Shown piece after piece: positions 26,165 to 34,757 of a DNA stretch of 53,825 nt (position 1 is its first letter; the number at the start of each line of letters is the position of its first letter). The notes under the pieces were generated by a model. It was not told where the DNA came from, did not search any database, and was given only the letters and a program-made list of their open reading frames with translations. The stretch comes from Nostoc sp. CHAB 5834. GTDB taxonomy: Bacteria > Cyanobacteriota > Cyanobacteriia > Cyanobacteriales > Nostocaceae. A program made the position numbers and the translations under genes. The DNA lies in the NCBI GenBank assembly GCA_020829485.1, contig JAIVFU010000047.1, positions 1-53,825 of the forward strand. The letters are read 5' to 3'.

Positions 26165-26527
26165 GTGAAGATCGAAAGCAAACAAAAACTGATTGAAATC
26201 ATTAAACTAGCTCGCGGTTCAATGAGTCAGCGAGCATTTGGTAAGCTTTTGGGAGTATCTGCTACTGCTGTTCAGATGTGGGAAAAAGGTGTGAAGGTGC
26301 CAGATACAGAAAATTTGGCTCGAATCGCATCGAAAGCAGGCTACACAATGGAAGAGTTAATTAGCTGCATAGATGGCAAGCCAATTCCAGAAACCTCAGA
26401 TTTGAGTCTGATTCTTAGACAAATCCAGCACATGCCTTTGGCTCAAGTGGCTCAAATCGTCCAAGCTGCGGCAGAGAGATTGGCGGCTGTAGCTGAAGCA
26501 TCCGGGGATGAAGCGAAGGCAAGTTGA
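26165..26527 (+). CDS. XRE-family helix-turn-helix transcriptional regulator
   Basis: A 120-residue protein with an N-terminal lambda-Cro/XRE helix-turn-helix (residues ~6-65: MSQRAFGKLLGVSATAVQMW, followed by EKGVKVPDTENLARIASKAG). The C-terminal ~50 residues are helical with IVQAAAERLAAVAEASGDEA and may dimerise. The start is GTG. Two direct repeats just upstream probably are its own operator. The target genes are unknown; the adjacent DUF29 gene is 137 bases downstream on the same strand. Confidence 0.85.
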   Translation: MKIESKQKLIEIIKLARGSMSQRAFGKLLGVSATAVQMWEKGVKVPDTENLARIASKAGYTMEELISCIDGKPIPETSDLSLILRQIQHMPLAQVAQIVQAAAERLAAVAEASGDEAKAS

Positions 26528-26664
26528 ATATTAAAATAATTCGTAATTCGTAATGACGCTCGCGGACTCGCTACCGCTAGGCTAACGTAATTAAGTTTTT
26601 TAAGGACGATTTAGCACAAAATTGGATCAAACTAGCTTGTGGTTTCTTGCTGTCAAGATTCAAT

Positions 26665-27144
26665 ATGGACAAACCTTTTTTGTACGATCAAGACTTATAT
26701 GGCTGGACACAGCAGCAGGCTAAAGCGTTAGAGCAGAGGCTAGTTATGGAACTAGACTGGCAACACCTGCAAGAGGAAATTCAAGCTTTGGGGAGACAGG
26801 AATATCGGGAACTCGTGAGTCCTCTGAGTGTATTACTTGGTCATCTCTTGAAGTGGGAGTATCAACCCGGACAACGCGATCGCAGTTGGTTTTTAATAAT
26901 TCGGGAACAGCGCCGCGCCATCTACAGACATTTGCGACAGAACCCCAGCTTAAAGTCTCGAATCGAAGAAGCCTTATTAGATGGCTTTGAAGCAGGAGTG
27001 GATTTGGCGCTACGAGAAACTAACTTACCATTACGAACTTTTCCAGAGCATTGCCCTTATTTATTTGATGATGCGATGTCTACGACGGGCTACGCCTACG
27101 CAGACAATTTTCTGTGCGATACTCGTCAAGACTGGGAAGGATAA
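26665..27144 (+). CDS. DUF29 family protein
   Basis: A 159-residue member of DUF29, a family common in cyanobacteria. Marks are LYDQDLYGWTQQQAKALEQR, LDWQHLQEEIQALGRQEYRE and LLGHLLKWEYQPGQR. The function is unknown. The ATG at 26665 fits family N-termini; an upstream TTG at 26647 is unlikely. Near the C-terminus the residues AMSTTGYAYAD (~137-147) are encoded by GCGATGTCTACGACGGGCTA followed by CGCCTACGC, a copy of a known type of dispersed Nostoc repeat, which has lengthened the protein without breaking it. Confidence 0.85.
   Translation: MDKPFLYDQDLYGWTQQQAKALEQRLVMELDWQHLQEEIQALGRQEYRELVSPLSVLLGHLLKWEYQPGQRDRSWFLIIREQRRAIYRHLRQNPSLKSRIEEALLDGFEAGVDLALRETNLPLRTFPEHCPYLFDDAMSTTGYAYADNFLCDTRQDWEG
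27076..27106 (+). repeat. Dispersed G/C-rich repeat inside the DUF29 gene
   Basis: GCGATGTCTACGACGGGCTA continues with CGCCTACGCA. Its symmetric TACGACGGGCTACGCC-like composition matches a frequent Nostoc intergenic repeat. Here it is translated in frame. Confidence 0.6.
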
Positions 27145-27252
27145 TTACTACAATTTTTCTGCATTATAAGTTTTTAGTTTAATACAGAATCGACTATTGA
27201 GCCTTGTCAGTTCGCCATACATAACCGCTCAAAGCCACTGCTGGAATTAGTT

Positions 27253-27963
27253 ATGCTCAGAAAAATTGATAAGAATATTTGGGTTGCCGAGCAACCGTTA
27301 AGGTATTTTGGATTGAGTGTCGGTACAAGAATGACGGTAATTCGTTTCAATAATGGTGAATTAGCTGTTATCTCTCCGATCGAAGTTGATGAGGAAACTA
27401 ATAAGCAACTCAATCAGCTTGGAAATGTTAAGTATATTATTGCCCCAAATCTTTTTCACTATCTGTTCTTATCTAACTTTAAGGCTCTCTATCCTCAAGC
27501 AAAGGTCTATGCTGTATCGGCTTTGAAGGCTAAAAGACCTGAGATATCTATTGATCAAGCATTAGAGGATAATGGCGAAAATCTTTTAGGCGAACTTGAA
27601 TGTTTATTATTTGAAGGGTTCAAAACCTTTCTTCCAAGTGGAGCATTACCTTTAAATGAGTATATTTTTTTTCATGCTGAAAGTCAAACTTTGGTTTTGA
27701 CAGACACAGCTTTTTACTTTGATGAAACTTTCCCAATGACAACAAAATTAGTATCCAAAATAATGGGAGGGTACAAGAAACTTAGACCATCATTGTTAGA
27801 ACAGTTGGCTACTCAAGAAAAGGAGAAGGTTAAACAATCAGTTAAAAAGGTACTGCGATGGGACTTTAGAAGAGTTATTGTGGCTCATGGCAGCATTGTA
27901 GAGCATGATGCGAAGAAGCAGTTTAAAGAAGGGTACGAGTGGTTTTTAGGGGAATTTCTTTAA
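27253..27963 (+). CDS. DUF4336 domain protein (metallo-beta-lactamase-like)
   Basis: A 236-residue protein of the DUF4336 family, which is thought to adopt a metallo-beta-lactamase-like fold. Marks are DKNIWVAEQPLRYFGLSVGT, TVIRFNNGELAVISPIEVDE, VKYIIAPNLFHYLFL and a C-terminal RRVIVAHGSIVEHDA. The usual HxHxDH zinc motif is replaced by NLFHY, so a hydrolase activity is doubtful. The C-terminal VAHG resembles the last metal-binding histidine. No signal peptide is seen. It stands alone between short gaps. Confidence 0.8.
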   Translation: MLRKIDKNIWVAEQPLRYFGLSVGTRMTVIRFNNGELAVISPIEVDEETNKQLNQLGNVKYIIAPNLFHYLFLSNFKALYPQAKVYAVSALKAKRPEISIDQALEDNGENLLGELECLLFEGFKTFLPSGALPLNEYIFFHAESQTLVLTDTAFYFDETFPMTTKLVSKIMGGYKKLRPSLLEQLATQEKEKVKQSVKKVLRWDFRRVIVAHGSIVEHDAKKQFKEGYEWFLGEFL

Positions 27964-28143
27964 AACCAAGCACCACACACAGCAGCTTTGAGGAAGATAG
28001 TTTCAGCACAAGCGAGTTTTAATCCCTATTGATCCGTGATGAATAATACGTATTATTAACCATCAGACCAAATAGAACCACTGGCAGTTAATGAATAAAT
28101 GGTTTTAAAATGGTGCAATCTTAAAATATTTAGGGGTGCAGCT

Positions 28144-28626
28144 ATGTCGCTACGCAATGAGCCTTTAGATTGGCAACTTGAAACGAACAATCCTTATATA
28201 CCAGTTTATCATCAAGGCAATTTGGTGGGATTTTTTAAACCAGATTATGCCAGTGAAATTATTAAAGTTTTAAATGAAGAAGAAGTTTTAAAGAAAGCAC
28301 TAAAAATGGCTTGTACTGATTTAATTAAAAAAATCGGCGGCGATACCAGAAAAGTCAATTATTTAATGGAAAAATATATAAAAACTAGTGAACGTCCCAA
28401 GCATGGAACTAGAGCGATCGCAGTTTTACTTCAAGATAGGCAAAAAGAGCTTGACTTGAGTAACCAGGAGTTTGCTAAATTCTGCGACACCTTTAAATTA
28501 TCCCCTACTGAACTGAATAATATTTATGCTGGAGAAGCATTTGATGATAGTTTGTTAGCACCATTATCACGTATATTAGGGATGGCAAAAGAGCAATTGC
28601 TGAAAGTGCGAGATGGTTGTGAATAA
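28144..28626 (+). CDS. Hypothetical protein with C-terminal HTH-like region
   Basis: A 160-residue protein. The N-terminal part has NNPYIPVYHQGNLVGFFKPD (~14-33), resembling the short beta-rich segments of some antitoxin-like proteins. The C-terminal ~55 residues (LDLSNQEFAKFCDTFKLSPT, LLAPLSRILGMAKEQLLKVR) look like an XRE-type helix-turn-helix. The ATG at 28144 follows GGGGTGCAGCT and is preferred over an in-frame start at 28099. It lies 49 bases before the DUF2887 nuclease gene on the same strand, so the two may form an operon. The role is unknown. Confidence 0.7.
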   Translation: MSLRNEPLDWQLETNNPYIPVYHQGNLVGFFKPDYASEIIKVLNEEEVLKKALKMACTDLIKKIGGDTRKVNYLMEKYIKTSERPKHGTRAIAVLLQDRQKELDLSNQEFAKFCDTFKLSPTELNNIYAGEAFDDSLLAPLSRILGMAKEQLLKVRDGCE

Positions 28627-28675
28627 CAAAGTAACACATGATCAGCAAATCAAAATTTTCAGTTGATATAAAATT

Positions 28676-29497
28676 GTGAAAACAGACATCATCTTTTATC
28701 GGCTGTTTCAAGAATTCCCTGATATCTTTTTTGAACTTATTGGTAATCCTCCAGAAGAAGCTAGCCTTTATCAATTTTCATCAGTTGAAATCAAACAAAC
28801 AGCCTTCAGAATCGATGGCGTATTTCTGCCTACACAAGGAAGCGAGAACCCGATTTACTTTCTTGAAGTGCAATTTCAAGCTGATGGGGAAATTTATTCA
28901 CAGCTAATTGCAGAAATATGTTTATATCTCCGTCAGAATCAACCATCAAATGATTGGGGTGCTGTGGTTTTATACCCAAATAGGAATGTAGATACAGGAG
29001 ATATCAAACATTACCGTGAGTTTTTCACAAGTGGGCGCGTCAGGCGCATTTATTTGGATGAATTAGGTGAAGCTGCATCGCTTCCAATTGGCATTGCAAC
29101 TGCTAAATTAGTAATTGCAACCGACGATATCGCAATTGTCCAAGCAAGAGAGTTGATAGACAGAACTAAGTCAGAGATAAACTCACCATCAAAACAGCAG
29201 CAATTATTACAATTTATAGAGACTGTTTTGGCTTACAAGTTTCCCACAATGAGTAGGGAGGAGATGGAAGAAATGTTTGGATTAAGCGAGTTAAAGCAAA
29301 CCAGATTTTATCAGGAAGCCTTTCAGGAAGGTGTTGAAGAGGGTAAGGTTCAAGGCATTGAACAAGGTAGGGTTCAAGGCATTGAGCAAGGTAAACTCAA
29401 AGCAGTACCAGCAATGTTGGCAGCCGGGTTGACTGTAGAACAAGTAGCACAGGCGCTAGATTTGAGTGTCGAAGAAGTCAGACAAGCCGCGCAGTAG
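28676..29497 (+). CDS. DUF2887 / Rpn-type PD-(D/E)XK nuclease-like protein
   Basis: A 273-residue protein of the DUF2887 group, related to Rpn recombination-promoting nucleases and PD-(D/E)XK transposase-like proteins. The nuclease core is seen as RIDGVF (Asp47) and FLEVQFQ (Glu64, Gln66). Further marks are SQLIAEICLYLRQNQPSNDW and WGAVVLYPNRNVD. Residues ~222-240 carry tandem copies of a Gly-Gln-rich motif (VQGIEQGR, VQGIEQGK). The last ~30 residues form a helical tail, AGLTVEQVAQALDLSVEEVR. The start is GTG. Rpn family members cut DNA in other bacteria; the activity here is not shown. Confidence 0.85.
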   Translation: MKTDIIFYRLFQEFPDIFFELIGNPPEEASLYQFSSVEIKQTAFRIDGVFLPTQGSENPIYFLEVQFQADGEIYSQLIAEICLYLRQNQPSNDWGAVVLYPNRNVDTGDIKHYREFFTSGRVRRIYLDELGEAASLPIGIATAKLVIATDDIAIVQARELIDRTKSEINSPSKQQQLLQFIETVLAYKFPTMSREEMEEMFGLSELKQTRFYQEAFQEGVEEGKVQGIEQGRVQGIEQGKLKAVPAMLAAGLTVEQVAQALDLSVEEVRQAAQ

Positions 29498-29524
29498 GAT
29501 TCTTCTGATCAAGGAGTAGAGGAA

Positions 29525-29860
29525 TTGGTGGACTACAACATAGGAACTATGAGTTTCAAAGATACAAAAGTTTATCAAGAAGCATTTGAAGAAGGGCGTT
29601 TGGAAGGTTTAGTGCAATCAGTACCTCGTCTATTAGATTTAGCGTTAACTATTGAGCAAGTTGCGGAGGGATTAGGTTTAACTATAAACCAAGTTCAAAA
29701 CGCGAAACTCTATCATGATGGCATCCAAATAGGGGAGCGTATAGCCAAATTAAAATTAATACCCACCTTGTTGAAATTGGGGGTGACAGTGGAACAAGTG
29801 GCTGAGGCATTTGATTTCAGTGTCGAAGAAGTTAGACAAGTAACACAAAGTCAACCTTGA
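29525..29860 (+). CDS. Orphan C-terminal tail paralog of the DUF2887 protein
   Basis: A 111-residue protein that resembles only the end of its upstream neighbour. KDTKVYQEAFEEGRLEGLVQ matches the neighbour's KQTRFYQEAFQEGVEEGKVQ, and GVTVEQVAEAFDFSVEEVRQ matches GLTVEQVAQALDLSVEEVRQ. It has two copies of the tail motif (also LTIEQVAEGLGLTINQVQ) and no nuclease core. AGGAG lies eight bases before the TTG start; ATG at 29549 is an alternative. It probably arose by tandem duplication followed by loss of the 5' part. It could be a decayed fragment or a regulatory partner. Confidence 0.65.
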   Translation: MVDYNIGTMSFKDTKVYQEAFEEGRLEGLVQSVPRLLDLALTIEQVAEGLGLTINQVQNAKLYHDGIQIGERIAKLKLIPTLLKLGVTVEQVAEAFDFSVEEVRQVTQSQP

Positions 29861-30015
29861 GATAGATGTGGTAAATTTTATCCGTGGCTCAAGCCAAATT
29901 TGGTTTGCGGCTTACAAACTTGATCACGACGAATTTATAGTTAATTTTTGTTAATATTAGAAGCGGTGTTAGTACTTCGTCCTCAACCACCCACTCCCTA
30001 CCTGAGAGAAACTTA

Positions 30016-31701
30016 ATGCTGCGACTAGAACATATAAGTAAAATTTATCCCACAGGCGAAGTTCTCAAAGATATCAACTGGGAAGTTAAACCAGGCGATC
30101 GCATTGGCTTAGTCGGTGTCAACGGTGCTGGAAAATCCACCCAACTCAAAATCATCTCTGGGGAAATGGAACCCACCGCCGGCGAAATCATTCGCCCTAA
30201 TAGCTTACATATAGCCTACCTTAACCAAGAGTTTGAAGTAGACCCCACCCGCACCGTTAGAGAAGAATTTTGGACTGTCTTCCAAGAAGCCAACGAAGTA
30301 CAGCTGTCTCTGGCGCACATACCACAAGAGATGGAAACGGCTAACCCAGACGAACTGGATCGACTGATCGACAAGTTGGATCGCTTGCAGCGCAAATTTG
30401 AAGCCTTGGATGGTTACAACTTAGATGCACGCATCGGGAAAATTTTACCAGAGATGGGGTTTGGGCTAGAAGATGGCGATCGCCTCGTCAGTGCCTTCAG
30501 TGGTGGTTGGCAAATGCGGATGAGTTTAGGTAAAATCCTCCTGCAAAAACCCGACTTGTTGCTGCTGGATGAACCGACTAACCACCTAGATTTAGAAACC
30601 ATTGAGTGGTTGGAAAATTACCTCAGAGGGCTGATTACGCCGATGGTAATAGTCTCCCATGACCGGGAGTTTCTTGACCGCCTCTGCAACCAAATTGTGG
30701 AAACGGAACGTGGTGTTTCTGCTAGCTACCTTGGTAACTACTCGGCATATTTGGAACAAAAAGCCGAAAGTCAATCAGCACAACTTAGCGCCTACGAACG
30801 TCAGCAAAAAGAATTAGAGAAACAGCAAACCTTTGTTGATAGGTTTCGCGCCAGTGCTACCCGCAGTACCCAAGCGAAGAGCCGGGAAAAACAACTCGAC
30901 AAAATTGAGCGCATTGAAGCACCCATTGCTGGTGTAAGAACTTTACACTTCCGTTTTCCTCCTGCACCCCGCAGTGGACGCGAAGTAGTGGAAATTAAAG
31001 ATTTAACTCATCTTTATGGTGAGAAAATCCTGTTTTTGGCAGCAAATCTGCTAATTGAAAGAGGCGATCGCATTGCTTTTCTTGGCCCCAACGGTGCTGG
31101 AAAATCTACTCTGTTGCGCGTGATTATGGGTATGGAACCACCCACAGAAGGTATTGTTCAATTAGGGGATCACAACGTTATTCCCGGTTACTTTGAGCAA
31201 AATCAAGCTGAAGCTTTGGATTTGAAGAAAACTGTCATGGAAACTATCCATGATGAAGTTCCAGACTGGGATAATCAAGAAGTCCGCACGCTTTTGGGAC
31301 GCTTCTTATTCACTGGTGATACTGTATTTAAGGCAGTTGGGGCATTAAGTGGAGGAGAAAAAGCTCGTCTGGCGTTGGCAAAAATGCTCCTACGTCCCGC
31401 GAACTTACTAATTTTAGATGAGCCGACAAACCACCTAGATATTCCAGCGAAAGAAATGCTGGAAGAAGCGCTCAAAAATTATGACGGTACGGCAATTGTA
31501 GTTTCCCACGATCGCTACTTTATTTCTGAAGTAGCTAATAAAATCGTTGAAATTCGTGATGGTGAATTCCGGGTTTACTTAGGAGATTATCATTACTATC
31601 TCCAGAAAATTGCCGAAGAAAAAGAACAAGCAAAGTTAGCTGCGATCGCTGCTGAAAAAGCTGTTAAAAAAGCTTCAAAAGCTTCCAGTAAAAAGAAATA
31701 A
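30016..31701 (+). CDS. ABC-F family ATPase
   Basis: A 561-residue cytoplasmic protein with two ATP-binding cassettes and no membrane domain. Walker A motifs are GVNGAGKST (34-42) and GPNGAGKST in the second half. The signature motifs are FSGGWQMRMSLGKIL and LSGGEKARLALAKML, each followed by a Walker B/D-loop of the form LLDEPTNHLD. A linker with coiled-coil character (SAYERQQKELEKQQTFVDRF) joins them, as in the ABC-F group. These proteins act on ribosomes, in some cases protecting against antibiotics or rescuing stalled ribosomes. The exact subfamily cannot be fixed by eye. The C-terminus is rich in Lys and Ala. Confidence 0.95.
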   Translation: MLRLEHISKIYPTGEVLKDINWEVKPGDRIGLVGVNGAGKSTQLKIISGEMEPTAGEIIRPNSLHIAYLNQEFEVDPTRTVREEFWTVFQEANEVQLSLAHIPQEMETANPDELDRLIDKLDRLQRKFEALDGYNLDARIGKILPEMGFGLEDGDRLVSAFSGGWQMRMSLGKILLQKPDLLLLDEPTNHLDLETIEWLENYLRGLITPMVIVSHDREFLDRLCNQIVETERGVSASYLGNYSAYLEQKAESQSAQLSAYERQQKELEKQQTFVDRFRASATRSTQAKSREKQLDKIERIEAPIAGVRTLHFRFPPAPRSGREVVEIKDLTHLYGEKILFLAANLLIERGDRIAFLGPNGAGKSTLLRVIMGMEPPTEGIVQLGDHNVIPGYFEQNQAEALDLKKTVMETIHDEVPDWDNQEVRTLLGRFLFTGDTVFKAVGALSGGEKARLALAKMLLRPANLLILDEPTNHLDIPAKEMLEEALKNYDGTAIVVSHDRYFISEVANKIVEIRDGEFRVYLGDYHYYLQKIAEEKEQAKLAAIAAEKAVKKASKASSKKK

Positions 31702-31715
31702 TAGATCGATTACAG

Positions 31716-31749
31716 ACTTAGTAGTAGTGCTAAAATGCTACTACTAAGT
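31716..31749 (+). terminator. Hairpin after the ABC-F gene
   Basis: ACTTAGTAGTAG and CTACTACTAAGT form a perfect 12-bp stem with a ten-base loop, 14 bases after the stop codon. There is no U-tract directly after it, so it may be a terminator or an mRNA-stabilising hairpin. Confidence 0.6.
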
Positions 31750-31923
31750 AATCATTTGTTATTAGCGATCGGCAACACTACAGAAAAATTGCTAAACTTT
31801 GAAAAATCATTCAAAAAACTGTTAAGTCTTTCATAAAATAAATTAATAAGCAAAAATTCACTTGCGGCGTGGATTAGCAGTGGTATCATTCGGGTATTAC
31901 AAAAAGTAAAGGGCAATTTTACT

Positions 31924-33522
31924 ATGACCAAAGCACCTGTTGCTCCTGTGGTGCTAGTCATTTTAGACGGATGGGGCTACTGCGAGGAAAAGCGAGGAAA
32001 CGCTATTGTTGCTGCTAAAACTCCCGTTGTGGAAAGTTTATGGGCAGCTTACCCGCATACCCTCATCCGCACATCAGGAAAAGCCGTAGGGTTGCCAGAA
32101 GGTCAAATGGGCAACTCGGAAGTAGGTCATTTAAACATTGGTGCTGGGCGAGTTGTACCGCAAGAACTGGTACGCATCTCTGATGCGGTCGAAGACGGTT
32201 CTATTGCCTTAAACCCAGCACTCGTCAAAATCTGCCAGGAAGTTCGCTCTCGGAATAGCAAGCTGCATCTAGTAGGACTTTGTTCTGAGGGAGGGGTACA
32301 TTCTCATATCACCCATCTATTCGGACTACTTGACTTAGCTAAAGACCAGCGAATTTCAGAAGTTTGTATTCACGCCATTACCGATGGTCGTGACACCGCC
32401 CCAACTGACGGTGTAAGAGCAATCACACTGCTGCAAAATTATATAGACCGCACAGGAATTGGGCGCATAGTCACCCTCAGCGGTCGCTACTACGCGATGG
32501 ATCGCGATCACCGTTGGGATCGAGTCAAACGCGCCTACGACGTGATGACTCAAGATGGTGTGGTTGATAATCGCAACGCCGTGGAAATCTTGCAAGCATC
32601 TTACGCCGAAGGGGTAAAAGATGAATTTGTCAACCCAGTCCGAATTGCTCCAGGCGCAATAGAACCAGGGGATGGGGTGATATTTTTTAACTTCCGCCCC
32701 GATCGCTCCAGACAACTGACTCAAGCTTTGGTCAGTCCCACATTTAACGGTTTTGAAAGACAGCAAATCACACCACTGTCTTTTGTCACGTTTACGCAGT
32801 ATGATTCAGACTTACCCGTGGCTATAGCCTTTGAGCCGCAGAATCTCAGTAATATTCTGGGAGAAGTCATAGCCAATCATGGTCTGAATCAGTTCCGCAC
32901 CGCCGAAACAGAAAAATATGCCCACGTCACCTATTTCTTTAATGGGGGTCTAGAGGAACCTTTTGCTGGAGAAGATCGGGAACTGGTAAGCAGCCCGATG
33001 GTAGCGACTTACGATCACGCGCCAGCGATGTCAGCAGCAGCAGTTACAGATGTAGCGATCGCTGCGATTCAAAAGGGTACGTATTCCCTAGTTGTGATTA
33101 ACTATGCTAACCCAGATATGGTAGGGCATACTGGTCAAATTGAAGCTACCATTACAGCAGTTGAGACAGTTGATCGCTGTTTGGGACGCTTGTTAGAAAG
33201 CGTGATCAAAGCCGGCGGTACAACAATTATTACTGCCGATCACGGCAACGCTGAGTATATGCTAGATGATGGGGGTAATCCCTGGACAGCCCACACCACT
33301 AACCCAGTCCCCTTTATATTGGTAGAAGGTGAGAAAGTCAAAATCCCTGGATATGGTACAAATGTCGAACTGCGAAGCGATGGCAAGCTATCCGACATCG
33401 CCCCCACGATTCTAGAGATTTTACAGCTGCCTCAGCCACCAGAAATGACCGGGCGATCGCTGCTGAAAACAGCAGAATATGAGCTACAACGCACTCGCAC
33501 CCCCGTACAAGTGGGACTGTAA
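31924..33522 (+). CDS. gpmI: 2,3-bisphosphoglycerate-independent phosphoglycerate mutase
   Basis: A 532-residue enzyme that interconverts 3- and 2-phosphoglycerate in glycolysis and gluconeogenesis using two metal ions, usually Mn. The metal site starts with LVILDGWGYCEEKRGNAI (Asp15). The phosphorylated Ser65 is in EGQMGNSEVGHLNIGAGR. Other blocks are THLFGLLDLAKDQ, ITDGRDTAP, GRYYAMDRDHRWDRV, FFNFRPDRSRQLTQAL, and the late NYANPDMVGHTG and ITADHGNAE metal ligands. The length is typical. It is followed by secG after a repeat-rich gap. Confidence 0.98.
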   Translation: MTKAPVAPVVLVILDGWGYCEEKRGNAIVAAKTPVVESLWAAYPHTLIRTSGKAVGLPEGQMGNSEVGHLNIGAGRVVPQELVRISDAVEDGSIALNPALVKICQEVRSRNSKLHLVGLCSEGGVHSHITHLFGLLDLAKDQRISEVCIHAITDGRDTAPTDGVRAITLLQNYIDRTGIGRIVTLSGRYYAMDRDHRWDRVKRAYDVMTQDGVVDNRNAVEILQASYAEGVKDEFVNPVRIAPGAIEPGDGVIFFNFRPDRSRQLTQALVSPTFNGFERQQITPLSFVTFTQYDSDLPVAIAFEPQNLSNILGEVIANHGLNQFRTAETEKYAHVTYFFNGGLEEPFAGEDRELVSSPMVATYDHAPAMSAAAVTDVAIAAIQKGTYSLVVINYANPDMVGHTGQIEATITAVETVDRCLGRLLESVIKAGGTTIITADHGNAEYMLDDGGNPWTAHTTNPVPFILVEGEKVKIPGYGTNVELRSDGKLSDIAPTILEILQLPQPPEMTGRSLLKTAEYELQRTRTPVQVGL

Positions 33523-33537
33523 AAGATTGCTGAGTAG

Positions 33538-33557
33538 AGACGCGATTAATCGCGTCT
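33538..33557. repeat. 20-bp palindromic repeat, copy 7 (28-bp perfect)
   Basis: The perfect core is extended by GTAG on the left and CTAC on the right, giving 28 symmetric bases (33534-33561). It starts 12 bases after the gpmI stop. Confidence 0.92.
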
Positions 33558-33564
33558 CTACAAG

Positions 33565-33593
33565 AGTTAGGAGTTTTTAATAGACTCCTAACT
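33565..33593 (+). terminator. STRR-derived hairpin between gpmI and secG
   Basis: AGTTAGGAGT pairs with ACTCCTAACT around a nine-base loop. A TTTTTT run follows about 15 bases later. It uses the same heptamers as the other AACTCCT arrays and may stop gpmI transcripts. Confidence 0.5.
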
Positions 33594-33638
33594 CCTGAAT
33601 TCTGTTTTTTGAAACTTTTTATAAATGAGATTCCTACT

Positions 33639-33872
33639 ATGACAGTTAGTAATATCGTGCAAGGCATTTGGGCGTTTTCCGCCACTGGTTTGATTATCTT
33701 AGTTTTACTGCATAGTCCCAAAGGTGATGGCATTGGGGCCATTGGCGGACAAGCCCAGCTATTTAGCAGCACCAAAAGTGCAGAAAACACCTTAAACCGA
33801 ATTACCTGGGCATTGACAGTAATTTTTCTCGGTTTAACAGTAGTTTTAAGTGCTGGTTGGCTGCCTAAATAA
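33639..33872 (+). CDS. secG: Preprotein translocase subunit SecG
   Basis: A 77-residue protein with two transmembrane helices (residues ~5-22 and ~53-73), joined by the conserved loop HSPKGDGIGAIGGQAQLFSS. This is the small accessory subunit of the SecYEG channel. The start is placed at MTVSNIVQGIWAF; an in-frame ATG 30 bases upstream would add a poor N-terminus. It lies downstream of gpmI, a neighbour pair also known in other bacteria, and 10 bases before a protease gene. Confidence 0.95.
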   Translation: MTVSNIVQGIWAFSATGLIILVLLHSPKGDGIGAIGGQAQLFSSTKSAENTLNRITWALTVIFLGLTVVLSAGWLPK

Positions 33873-33882
33873 GGATAGGTAA

Positions 33883-34698
33883 ATGGGGAAAAGAACCCAA
33901 CACCCGATACTTAACACCTTAATAAATTTAATTTCACGACGGTTAATTACAGCTCTTGCCTTGTTTATTGGCACAGGGCTGTTAATCGTTTTTACTAATA
34001 TCCAGTCGAGTCATGGGTTTACAAGAATACCAAAATCTGTATATTCAGACTTAATAATCTCTCTCACTCCATCATCTCCCCCAAAACCCCATCCCTTACC
34101 GCCCACACTTGCACAGTGGCAAGATCGCACAAACAGTGGTGACTACTTTTCCCAAGTCACAACAACCCCAGTGGGTTACTTAGTCTGGTCGCAATTTCCT
34201 GTTCGAGTTTACGTAGAACTACCAATATCAATCAGCGAAAAACAAGCTCAAGCATGGGTTAACGGTGTCTTGCAGGGTGTACAGGAGTGGAGTAATTATT
34301 TACCTATAACAATAGTCAAACATCCAGAAATTGCTGATATTACGATCGCACGAAAAGCGCCACCTCTACAAATTTCCCCTGGTAGTAATATAACCCGTGC
34401 GCGATCGGCACAAACTACTTACGAGTTATACACCAGCAACAAAGTTTTATTTCACCGCTTCACTATCTTGTTAAGCCCTAGCCAAACAGGTGAGTATCTC
34501 ATTGCAGCAGCCCGCCACGAATTCGGTCATGCACTGGGAATTTGGGGTCATAGTCCGCGACAAACTGATGCGCTATATTTTTCTCAAGTTCGTAACCCGT
34601 CGCCTATTTCTACCAGAGATGTAAATACTCTAAAGCGGGTTTATGAACAGCCAACAAATTTAGGATGGCCTTTAGTGGATAATTCAAAAATTAATTGA
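33883..34698 (+). CDS. Membrane-anchored metzincin-like peptidase
   Basis: A 271-residue protein with one N-terminal transmembrane or signal segment (~20-40). The C-terminal part carries the metzincin zinc motif HEFGHALGIWGH at residues 212-223 (HExxHxxGxxH), as in matrixin-type M10 proteases. The active domain would be outside the cytoplasm. The Met-turn that should follow is DALYFS, with Leu where metzincins have Met. The sequence RNPSPISTRDVNTLKRVYEQ resembles the end of cyanobacterial matrixin-like proteins. The gene begins 10 bases after secG. Substrates are unknown. Confidence 0.85.
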   Translation: MGKRTQHPILNTLINLISRRLITALALFIGTGLLIVFTNIQSSHGFTRIPKSVYSDLIISLTPSSPPKPHPLPPTLAQWQDRTNSGDYFSQVTTTPVGYLVWSQFPVRVYVELPISISEKQAQAWVNGVLQGVQEWSNYLPITIVKHPEIADITIARKAPPLQISPGSNITRARSAQTTYELYTSNKVLFHRFTILLSPSQTGEYLIAAARHEFGHALGIWGHSPRQTDALYFSQVRNPSPISTRDVNTLKRVYEQPTNLGWPLVDNSKIN

Positions 34699-34757
34699 TC
34701 AATAGAAACTCGCTATAAGTTATATACATGAATATATTTTGTGCAAAGAATCAAAGA

